This document shows positions 1 through 5,618 of a stretch of DNA of 6,266 nucleotides, piece by piece. Under the pieces are notes generated by a model. That model saw only the letters and a list, made by a program, of their open reading frames with translations, was not told where the DNA came from and ran no database searches. The stretch is from Caldilineae bacterium (GTDB taxonomy: Bacteria; Chloroflexota; Anaerolineae; J102), in contig DUEQ01000063.1 in the NCBI GenBank assembly GCA_011192085.1, positions 1 to 6,266 of the forward strand, in the 5' to 3' direction. The position numbers were made by a program, and so were the translations under genes. The stretch's first letter is position 1, and each line of letters begins with the position of its first letter.

Positions 1-1
1 A

Positions 2-136
2 GAGATAGTGACGGCAGGGTTCTTTTTGGCCGCGTTCGGCGTTGGCGCGGCTTTGGCCGCAGTGGCCGCAGCGTGGGATGTTGAGGATAGTCGAAAACCG
101 CGACACTCTTCATCATTCAGCGAGTACAGGGCATGA
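2..136 (+). CDS. Possible C-terminal end of an upstream membrane protein (partial)
   Basis: An open frame enters from the left edge and encodes 44 residues before a TGA at 134-136. Residues 2 to 25 of this fragment are a hydrophobic run rich in Ala, Gly, Val, Leu and Phe, enough for one membrane helix. A polar tail rich in Ser, Arg and Glu follows. The stop overlaps the start of the next gene as ATGA, a layout typical of translationally coupled genes. The weakness is that the stretch is short and rich in GCC/GCG, so Ala-rich readings also appear in other frames. A minus-strand reading from GTG at 106 gives a Cys-x2-Cys peptide instead. No family can be named. Confidence 0.3.
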   Translation, partial: EIVTAGFFLAAFGVGAALAAVAAAWDVEDSRKPRHSSSFSEYRA

Positions 137-1686
137 CCACCAACAAAGAACGGATCGAATTGCTCCGCCAAATGCGGGAGAAGACGCTGTTAGGGGGCGG
201 CGAGGAACGCATTCGTCGTCAACACGAGAAGGGCAAGATGACCGCCCGCGAACGCCTGGACCTGCTGCTGGACAAGGGCTCGTTCCGCGAGCTCGACGCC
301 TATGTGAAGCACCGCATCTATGATTTCGGCCTGGAGAAGAACCGGCCCCTGGGCGATGGCGTGGTCACCGGCTACGGCACCATCGATGGACGGTTGGTGT
401 ATGTCTTCTCGCAGGATTTCACCGTGTTCGGCGGCTCGCTTTCCAAGGCCCACGCGGAGAAGATCGTTAAGATCATGGACATGGCCATGAAAAATGGCGC
501 GCCTGTCATCGGGCTGAACGACTCGGGCGGGGCTCGCATCCAGGAGGGAGTCGTCTCCCTGGGCGGCTATGCAGACATCTTCCTGCGCAACACCCTGGCC
601 TCGGGCGTCGTGCCGCAGATTTCGCTGATCATGGGCCCGTGCGCGGGGGGTGCGGTCTACTCCCCCGCCATTACCGATTTCATCATCATGGTGGATAAAA
701 CCTCCCACATGTTCATCACCGGGCCCGAGGTGGTCAAAACCGTCACCCACGAAGATGTCACCTTCGAGGAACTGGGCGGGGCCTACACCCACGCCCGGAA
801 GAGCGGCGTCGCCCATTTTGTGGCCAAAAGCGAGGAAGATGCGCTCTTCATCGCCCAGCAGCTCCTTTCCTACATCCCCCAAAACAACCTCGAAGACCCG
901 CCTTATGTCCCGCCCACCGACGACCCCATGCGGCAGGACGAGGAGCTGGATGACATCATCCCCGACAACCCCAACAAACCTTACGACATGAAGGAGATCA
1001 TCAAGCGGGTGGTGGATGATGGCATCTTCTTCGAGGTGCACGAGCATTGGGCCCAGAACATCATCGTGGGCTTCGCCCGATTGGGCGGGCGCAGTGTGGG
1101 TATCGTGGCCCAACAACCCCTGGTGCTGGCAGGCGTGCTCGATATCGACTCTTCCACCAAGGCCGCCCGCTTCGTGCGCTTCTGCGACGCGTTCAACATC
1201 CCCCTGGTCGTCCTCGAGGATGTGCCAGGCTTCATGCCCGGCACCGATCAGGAGCACGGCGGCATCATCCGCCATGGGGCCAAGCTCCTCTACGCATTCG
1301 CAGAGGCCACCGTGCCCAAGGTCACCGTCATTACGCGCAAAGCTTATGGCGGCGCTTACGACGTGATGAACTCCCGTCACATCCGGGCGGACCTGGTCTT
1401 CGCCTGGCCTTCGGCCGAGATCGCGGTCATGGGGCCCGATGGCGCGGTCAAAATCATCTATCACCGCCAGCTCGCCCAGGCCAAAGACCCCGAGGCGGAA
1501 AAAGCCCGGTTGGTGGAGGAATACCGCCAGAAATTCGCCAACCCCTACGTCGCCGCGTCCTGGGGTTTCATCGACGACGTCATCATCCCCCACGAAACCC
1601 GTCCGCGGCTCATCAACGCGCTGGACATGCTGCGCAACAAGCGGGATACGAACCCATGGAAGAAGCACGGGAATATCCCACTTTGA
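133..1686 (+). CDS. pccB: Acyl-CoA carboxylase carboxyltransferase (beta) subunit, propionyl-CoA carboxylase type
   Basis: This 517-residue protein is the carboxyltransferase of a biotin-dependent acyl-CoA carboxylase. It moves the carboxyl group from carboxybiotin to an acyl-CoA in the cytosol. Its length suits the PccB/AccD5 class, which has both crotonase-like halves in one chain. The N half shows [13 protein letters not shown] at 127-139 and the oxyanion-hole motif [10 protein letters not shown] at 169-178. The C half shows [14 protein letters not shown] at 364-377 and AYGGAYDVM at 404-412. The chain ends in KKHGNIPL, a usual family ending. Asp410 lies where PccB of Streptomyces coelicolor has the Asp that favours propionyl-CoA over acetyl-CoA (family knowledge from memory). 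The start is set by the conserved N-terminus with [11 protein letters not shown]; no strong ribosome site precedes it. The biotin carboxylase and carrier genes downstream fit. A methylmalonyl-CoA or glutaconyl-CoA decarboxylase subunit is less likely because a biotin carboxylase is present. Confidence 0.93.
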   Translation: MTTNKERIELLRQMREKTLLGGGEERIRRQHEKGKMTARERLDLLLDKGSFRELDAYVKHRIYDFGLEKNRPLGDGVVTGYGTIDGRLVYVFSQDFTVFGGSLSKAHAEKIVKIMDMAMKNGAPVIGLNDSGGARIQEGVVSLGGYADIFLRNTLASGVVPQISLIMGPCAGGAVYSPAITDFIIMVDKTSHMFITGPEVVKTVTHEDVTFEELGGAYTHARKSGVAHFVAKSEEDALFIAQQLLSYIPQNNLEDPPYVPPTDDPMRQDEELDDIIPDNPNKPYDMKEIIKRVVDDGIFFEVHEHWAQNIIVGFARLGGRSVGIVAQQPLVLAGVLDIDSSTKAARFVRFCDAFNIPLVVLEDVPGFMPGTDQEHGGIIRHGAKLLYAFAEATVPKVTVITRKAYGGAYDVMNSRHIRADLVFAWPSAEIAVMGPDGAVKIIYHRQLAQAKDPEAEKARLVEEYRQKFANPYVAASWGFIDDVIIPHETRPRLINALDMLRNKRDTNPWKKHGNIPL

Positions 1687-1688
1687 TG

Positions 1689-1716
1689 ACGATAGAGCGT
1701 AGACGATAGACGAGGC
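1689..1716 (+). repeat. Degenerate heptamer tandem repeat (ACGATAG)
   Basis: Directly after the carboxyltransferase stop codon there are head-to-tail heptamers: ACGATAG (1689-1695), AGCGTAG (1696-1702), ACGATAG (1703-1709) and a diverged ACGAGGC (1710-1716). The array fills the first half of the 63-base gap before the helicase. Its size and degeneracy recall the heptanucleotide short tandem repeats known from filamentous cyanobacteria, though the unit differs. No function can be assigned from sequence alone. Confidence 0.6.
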
Positions 1717-1734
1717 CCTCTTCCGTCCATCGTC
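1702..1734. other. Imperfect inverted repeat (hairpin) between carboxyltransferase and helicase genes
   Basis: The left arm GACGATAGACG (1702-1712) pairs with the right arm CGTCCATCGTC (1724-1734). This gives six base pairs, one A-C mismatch, then four more, around an 11-base loop. The right arm is an inverted copy of the heptamer unit. Neither strand has a T-run after the stem, so it is not a classic intrinsic terminator. It could stabilise a 3' end or slow polymerase between the two genes. Confidence 0.45.
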
Positions 1735-1749
1735 AAAACAACAACTGTT

Positions 1750-3204
1750 ATGACAGAAAAATCATCGAACGAAGATAAAACGACTCCACAAGACCTGCCT
1801 GAAATTACACTACAAGATCTGCCCGAACGCCTGCAAACTGCCGCGGCTCGCGCAGGATGGACGGAGCTCATGCCCGTGCAGGCGAAGTCCATGCCCTACC
1901 TGCTCGCGGGCAAGGACGTGCTGGTGCAATCCCACACCGGCAGCGGCAAAACGGGCGCGTTTCTGTTGCCCGCCTTGGATCGCATCGATCCCCAACAAAA
2001 GCGCTGCCAGGTGCTGATCCTCGTCCCCACTCGGGAACTGGCCAAGCAGGTCGCGCATGAGGCGGCGATGTTGGCCGGAGATAGCGACGTCCGCACCATT
2101 GCGGTCTATGGCGGGGCCAGCTACGGCCCCCAGATCACCGCGTTCAAGCAGGGCGCGCACCTCGTCGTGGGCACGCCCGGCCGCATTCTCGATCATCTCC
2201 TCAAGCGCAATCTCTCCCTCGACCGCTTGCGCATGCTCATCTTCGATGAGGCGGATCGCATGCTTTCCATGGGCTTTTATCCCGACATGCGGGCGGTGCG
2301 CGACTATCTGCCTCGCGATCGCCACATCAACACCGCCATGTTCTCGGCCACCTTTCCCCCAAGAGTGCTGCGTTTGGCCCAGGAATTCTTGCATGAGCCG
2401 GTGCATCTCAGCCTCAGCAGCGACCATGTGCACGTGGTGGAGACGGAGCACATCTTCTACATCGTGCCGGGCATGGACAAAGACCGCAGCCTGGTGCGCA
2501 TCATCGAGGTGGAGAACCCCGAGTCTGCGCTCATCTTCTGCAACACCCGCAACAAGGTGCATTACGTAGCCACGGTGCTCAACCGCTTCGGCTACGACGC
2601 GGCGGAGCTGAGCTCCGATCTCTCGCAGAAGGCCCGGGAGCGGGTGCTGGACCGGGTGCGCCGGGGTGAGCTCCGGTTTCTGGTCGCCACCGACGTTGCG
2701 TCTCGCGGCATCGATATCCCCGCGCTTTCCCACGTCTTTCTCTACGAGCCGCCCGAGGACGCGGAGGATTACATCCATCGGGCGGGGCGCACGGGCCGGG
2801 CCGGGGCCGCGGGCGTGGCCATCTCCTTGGTCAATCAGCTCGAAGCCCGTAAGCTGCGGGATATCGCCCGCCGCTACGACATCCACATGCAGGAGCGGGA
2901 GGCGCCCTCCGATGAGAACGTAGCCGCGGTCGTGTCGGAGCGGGCCATTGTGCTGCTGGAGGCCAAGCTTCGCGACCGGGACAAACTTCAGGTCGAGCGC
3001 ATGCGCCGTTTCGCGCCCATGATCCAGGAACTCATCCAGACGGACCACGGTCTGGACCTGCTGGCCATGCTGGTGGACGACTTCTACCACGACGCGCTGC
3101 ACAAGCCCCTGGGCGAGCCCGAGGCGCGGGAGAAGGCCAAACCTGCGGCCAGGAAGAAGTCGGGCCGACGACGCTCCCATCGTCCTCGATCTCGTCGCAA
3201 ATAA
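1750..3204 (+). CDS. DEAD-box ATP-dependent RNA helicase
   Basis: This 484-residue protein has all the core DEAD-box motifs: Q motif with Gln44, Walker A HTGSGKT at 62-68, PTRELA at 93-98, TPGR at 142-145, DEAD at 166-169, SAT at 199-201, LIFCNT at 261-266, ATDVASRGID at 313-322 and HRAGRTGR at 343-350. Proteins with this core unwind short RNA duplexes using ATP, in ribosome assembly, mRNA decay or cold adaptation. Residues 385 to 450 form a helical extension that I cannot assign to the RNA-binding domain of DeaD/CsdA. The tail from about 458 is rich in Lys and Arg and probably contacts RNA. ATG 1750 is the only start before the Q motif, but nothing resembling a ribosome site precedes it. The first 25 codons are AT-richer than the rest. 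It follows the carboxylase gene by 63 bases, and its role there is unknown. Confidence 0.93.
   Translation: MTEKSSNEDKTTPQDLPEITLQDLPERLQTAAARAGWTELMPVQAKSMPYLLAGKDVLVQSHTGSGKTGAFLLPALDRIDPQQKRCQVLILVPTRELAKQVAHEAAMLAGDSDVRTIAVYGGASYGPQITAFKQGAHLVVGTPGRILDHLLKRNLSLDRLRMLIFDEADRMLSMGFYPDMRAVRDYLPRDRHINTAMFSATFPPRVLRLAQEFLHEPVHLSLSSDHVHVVETEHIFYIVPGMDKDRSLVRIIEVENPESALIFCNTRNKVHYVATVLNRFGYDAAELSSDLSQKARERVLDRVRRGELRFLVATDVASRGIDIPALSHVFLYEPPEDAEDYIHRAGRTGRAGAAGVAISLVNQLEARKLRDIARRYDIHMQEREAPSDENVAAVVSERAIVLLEAKLRDRDKLQVERMRRFAPMIQELIQTDHGLDLLAMLVDDFYHDALHKPLGEPEAREKAKPAARKKSGRRRSHRPRSRRK
1788..1827 (+). repeat. Direct repeat in helicase N-terminus (QDLPE twice)
   Basis: Two 16-base copies, at 1788-1803 and 1812-1827, match at 14 of 16 positions and lie exactly 24 bases apart. 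They encode QDLPE at residues 14-18 and again at 22-26. Both differences are silent C/T changes. The repeat sits in the non-conserved lead-in to the helicase core and looks like a small in-frame duplication of eight codons. Confidence 0.6.
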
Positions 3205-3210
3205 GCTAAG

Positions 3211-3762
3211 ATGAACCTTACGCTCAACCTCTCTTCCCACGCCTTCGCCGCCCGCAACTACCTGGGCGTCGAGGTGGGCGCGTCTTTCAACATCATGATC
3301 GCCACCGATATGTTGGGGCAGGCGACCTACGACGACCCCGCGGGCTGGTTCGACCGGGCAACCGACGTCATCCAACCCACTCTCGTACAGATCGAAGGCG
3401 CGCGGCATGCCTTCGCGGGGCGAGTGCGACGCCGTTTCGTGTGGGAAGAGGATGACCTGACCATCGCCTACCTCCTCCTGGACACGCCCGCGCCCATCAC
3501 CCTTCTGGCCTCCACCTTCGGCGAACTCCCGCCCGATGTGGAAGAGGGAGATTGGGTGTATGGCATCGCCAACCTCTCTCTGGTGTGGGAAGATTCCCTG
3601 GACCTGCCCCTGGGCCAGCCCCTCCAGGTCGTGGCGGAGGAGATCCAGCGTCTGTTTCTGCATCCGGGCCCGGGCTTTGGGCTCAGTCAGTCTGTGACCT
3701 CCCTGCCGCCCGAGCCCTTTGAGCCAGATCAAGTGCTGCTCACGCTGCGCACCCGCAGGTGA
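3211..3762 (+). CDS. Hypothetical protein, 183 residues, between helicase and biotin carboxylase
   Basis: I do not recognise this protein. It begins 6 bases after the helicase stop, in the same reading frame (TAA, GCT, AAG, ATG), so the two are almost certainly co-transcribed. Codon use matches the neighbours, which supports a real gene. There is no signal peptide and no membrane helix. The chain alternates hydrophobic stretches with acidic and Trp-containing segments, for example FVWEEDD near 76-82 and EEGDWVYG near 111-118. This suggests a mostly beta, soluble protein. The last third (from about 128) is Pro-rich and ends in TLRTRR. No catalytic motif, Cys cluster or nucleotide-binding loop is visible. 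It could be a partner of the helicase or of the carboxylase, but nothing in the sequence decides this. Confidence 0.72.
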   Translation: MNLTLNLSSHAFAARNYLGVEVGASFNIMIATDMLGQATYDDPAGWFDRATDVIQPTLVQIEGARHAFAGRVRRRFVWEEDDLTIAYLLLDTPAPITLLASTFGELPPDVEEGDWVYGIANLSLVWEDSLDLPLGQPLQVVAEEIQRLFLHPGPGFGLSQSVTSLPPEPFEPDQVLLTLRTRR

Positions 3763-3772
3763 TGCGTTTTTA

Positions 3773-3811
3773 TCCGTATTCAGGGGGAGCGCTTTTCCAC
3801 CGAATACTGGA
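3773..3811. other. Inverted repeat in the gap before the biotin carboxylase gene
   Basis: TCCGTATTC (3773-3781) faces GAATACTGGA (3802-3811). Six bases pair perfectly (GTATTC with GAATAC) and three more pair past a bulged T. The loop is 20 bases and contains AGCGCT. It starts 11 bases after the small protein's stop and ends 48 bases before the biotin carboxylase ATG. No T-run follows, so a terminator is not supported. A leader hairpin or protein site is possible. The rest of the gap, to 3859, is pyrimidine-rich and shows no clear promoter. Confidence 0.35.
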
Positions 3812-3859
3812 CAACACTTCTCCTCATCAACGCAATCTGCATTCCCTTCATCCAAGCCT

Positions 3860-5368
3860 ATGTTCCAAAAAATCCTCATCGCCAATCGCGGCGAAATCGC
3901 CCTCCGCATCATCCGCGCCTGCCAGGAACGGGGCATCCAGACCATAGCCATTTACTCCGACGCGGACCGCAGCGCGTTGCATGTGCGCTACGCGGACGAG
4001 GCCTATCGCATCGGCCCGCCGCCCGCGAGCGAAAGCTATCTGCGCGGGGACAAGATCATCGACATTGCGCGACAAGCCGGTGCAGACGCCATCCATCCCG
4101 GCTACGGCTTTCTGGCCGAGAACGCAGAATTCGCCGCGGCCTGCCGCGACGCGGGCGTTGTCTTCATCGGCCCCACGCCCGAGGCCATCGCGGCCATGGG
4201 CGACAAAGTCACGGCCCGCGAGACAGTGGCCAAAGCGGGCGTCCCCCTCATCCCCGGCACGCCCGCGGGTCTCAGCGACGACGAACTCCTGGCCGCGGCC
4301 GAGGAGATCGGCTACCCCGTCCTGGTCAAGGCCAGCGCCGGGGGCGGAGGCAAGGGCATGCGCATGGTCTACAAGCCCGAAGACCTGAAATCCTCCCTCG
4401 CGGCCGCGCGGCGGGAATCCCTCAAAGCTTTTGGCGACGACACCATCTACCTGGAGAAGGTGGTGGAGGGCGCCCGGCACGTGGAGATCCAGATCCTGGC
4501 CGACATGCACGGCAACGTCATCCACCTGGGCGAGCGGGAATGCTCCATCCAGCGGCGGCATCAGAAGCTCGTGGAGGAGAGCCCGTCGGTGGCGGTGGAT
4601 GACGACCTGCGGGCGCGCATGGGCGCGGTGGCCGTAGCCGCGGCCAAAGCTGTGAACTACGTCTCTGCAGGCACGGTGGAATTCCTGCTGGACAAGGACA
4701 AGAACTTCTACTTCCTGGAGATGAACACCCGCTTACAGGTGGAGCACCCCGTCACCGAGATGGTCACCGGCGTGGACATCGTCAAGGAGATGATCGCGAT
4801 CGCGGACGGTCGGCGGCTGCGCCTTCGTCAGGAGGATGTGACCATGAAGGGATGGGCCATCGAGGCCCGCATCACCGCAGAGGACCCGGACAACAACTTC
4901 ATGCCCTCCACGGGCAAAGTCGTGGCCCTGCGCGAGCCCACCGGCCCGGGCATCCGCGTGGAATCGGGCATCTACGTGGGCATGGAGGTGGGGCTCTATT
5001 ACGACCCCATGATCGCCAAACTCATCGCCTATGGCGACAACCGGGCCGAAGCCATCCTGCGCCTGCGTCGGGCCCTGATGGAGTATCGCATCGCGGGCGT
5101 GAAGACCTCCATCCCCTTCCATCTGGGCCTGATGGATACGCCCCGCTTCCAGTGGGGTCAGTTTGACACCCGTTTCCTGGAGACCCACTCGCCGCCCGTC
5201 ACCGACGACATCGAAGAATATCGCCGGATCGCGGCGCTGATCTCGGCCATGCTGCTCCATGAACGAGGACAGCAGGCCGTCACCTTCACCCACGACGGCG
5301 GGCGGGCGGATGGCGTCTCAACCTGGCGCAAAGCCGCACTGCTGGAAGGCCTGCGGTGGCTGGCGTAA
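3860..5368 (+). CDS. accC: Biotin carboxylase subunit of acyl-CoA carboxylase
   Basis: This 502-residue enzyme carboxylates the biotin of the carrier protein using ATP and bicarbonate. The fold is ATP-grasp and the active site is complete: Lys116 (GDK), Lys158 (LVKASA), the glycine loop GGGGKGM at 161-167, His208 (RHVEIQ), Lys236 (HQKLVEE), Glu274, Glu287 with Asn289 and Arg291 (LEMNTR), Glu295 and Arg337. ERECSIQRR lies at 225-233. The start is taken at MFQKILIANRGEIA, where the family begins. The frame is open 47 codons further up, to 3719, but that part overlaps the previous gene and has no family resemblance. E. coli AccC ends near residue 449. The extra 50 residues here include a predicted helix (EYRRIAALISAMLLHERGQQ, 453-472) and a STWRKAALLEG segment. 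Both resemble the start of the BT domain in propionyl-CoA carboxylase alpha chains. No ribosome site is visible before the ATG. Confidence 0.95.
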   Translation: MFQKILIANRGEIALRIIRACQERGIQTIAIYSDADRSALHVRYADEAYRIGPPPASESYLRGDKIIDIARQAGADAIHPGYGFLAENAEFAAACRDAGVVFIGPTPEAIAAMGDKVTARETVAKAGVPLIPGTPAGLSDDELLAAAEEIGYPVLVKASAGGGGKGMRMVYKPEDLKSSLAAARRESLKAFGDDTIYLEKVVEGARHVEIQILADMHGNVIHLGERECSIQRRHQKLVEESPSVAVDDDLRARMGAVAVAAAKAVNYVSAGTVEFLLDKDKNFYFLEMNTRLQVEHPVTEMVTGVDIVKEMIAIADGRRLRLRQEDVTMKGWAIEARITAEDPDNNFMPSTGKVVALREPTGPGIRVESGIYVGMEVGLYYDPMIAKLIAYGDNRAEAILRLRRALMEYRIAGVKTSIPFHLGLMDTPRFQWGQFDTRFLETHSPPVTDDIEEYRRIAALISAMLLHERGQQAVTFTHDGGRADGVSTWRKAALLEGLRWLA

Positions 5369-5465
5369 CGATGGTGGCAAAACCCATGCTGCTTATCCCC
5401 TAGAGCCCGTTACCAATTTCCCCACTGTTCCATGACGATGTCCACGTCGAGCGCCTTCTAATTCC

Positions 5466-5511
5466 CCGCGGATGACGCTGATACGACAGATTAACACAGA
5501 GTTATCTGCGG
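5466..5511. repeat. Inverted repeat with 9-base internal periodicity
   Basis: CCGCGGAT (5466-5473) pairs with ATCTGCGG (5504-5511) over eight positions, one of them a G-U wobble in RNA. Between the arms GAT recurs every 9 bases (5471, 5480, 5489), with ACG or similar following. It looks like a worn tandem array of a GGATNACGN-type unit bounded by an inverted copy. It lies in the middle of the 250-base gap between biotin carboxylase and carrier genes. It could be a dispersed intergenic repeat or an mRNA-end hairpin. There is no T-run next to it. Confidence 0.45.
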
Positions 5512-5538
5512 CGCATTGAAAGCGCCACGACGCGACAG

Positions 5539-5568
5539 ATGACATGCTCTGACGTCAACGTGCATAAC
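5539..5568 (+). promoter_or_regulatory. Candidate sigma-70-type promoter for the biotin carrier gene
   Basis: ATGACA (5539-5544) matches five of six bases of the -35 consensus, and CATAAC (5563-5568) matches four of six of the -10 consensus. The spacing is 18 bases. Transcription would begin near 5575, just before the heptamer array. A perfect palindrome, TGACGTCA (5550-5557), sits inside the spacer, a usual place for a repressor site. A gap this size in an otherwise tight locus fits a separate promoter. Matches of this quality arise by chance, and an 8-base palindrome is expected about once in 250 bases. Confidence 0.25.
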
Positions 5569-5578
5569 AGCCTCTCAA

Positions 5579-5614
5579 CTCCAATCCCTTAGTCTCCAAT
5601 CTCCAGCCTCCAAT
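5579..5614 (+). repeat. Degenerate heptamer tandem repeat (CTCCAAT) abutting the carrier gene start
   Basis: Units are CTCCAAT (5579-5585), a diverged 8-base unit CCCTTAGT (5586-5593), CTCCAAT (5594-5600), CTCCAGC (5601-5607) and CTCCAAT (5608-5614). CCCC then leads straight into the ATG at 5619. The unit resembles the CCCC(A/G)(A/G)T heptamer of cyanobacterial short tandem repeats. The array takes up the whole ribosome-binding region, so no Shine-Dalgarno site is present. Its CTCC cores are instead complementary to one. Confidence 0.65.
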
Positions 5615-5618
5615 CCCC

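Noticed and set aside
1..106. Minus-strand partial gene from GTG 106 with a Cys-x2-Cys motif, listed as a separate CDS
   Set aside because: Only 35 codons are visible, the start is GTG without a clear ribosome site, and it would leave just 26 bases to the divergent gene. It is kept only as an alternative in a finding.
42..323. Plus-strand frame of 93 codons overlapping the carboxyltransferase start
   Set aside because: Most of it is a shifted reading of the conserved carboxyltransferase N-terminus, with Arg/Pro/Gly-rich shadow composition.
190..1668. Minus-strand frame of 492 codons opposite the carboxyltransferase gene
   Set aside because: It is codon-aligned with the sense gene, so it stops only where the sense strand uses TTA, CTA or TCA, which are rare in this GC-rich code. 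Its end is exactly the sense TTA Leu codon at 190. The sense protein has full family motifs.
3719..3859. Upstream extension of the biotin carboxylase by 47 codons
   Set aside because: It overlaps the previous gene, its residues do not resemble the family, and the conserved N-terminus starts at the ATG at 3860.
1810..3951. Minus-strand frame of 713 codons opposite the helicase and the unknown gene
   Set aside because: Again codon-aligned with both sense genes, which share a frame, and ended by the sense CTA at 1810. The His/Gly/Val/Asp-rich composition is that of an antisense shadow.
5369..5618. Frameshift or lost coding sequence joining biotin carboxylase and carrier into one alpha chain
   Set aside because: The 250 bases carry stops in all forward frames, less codon bias and repeat arrays. 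Both proteins begin and end sensibly, so separate genes fit better than a broken fusion.
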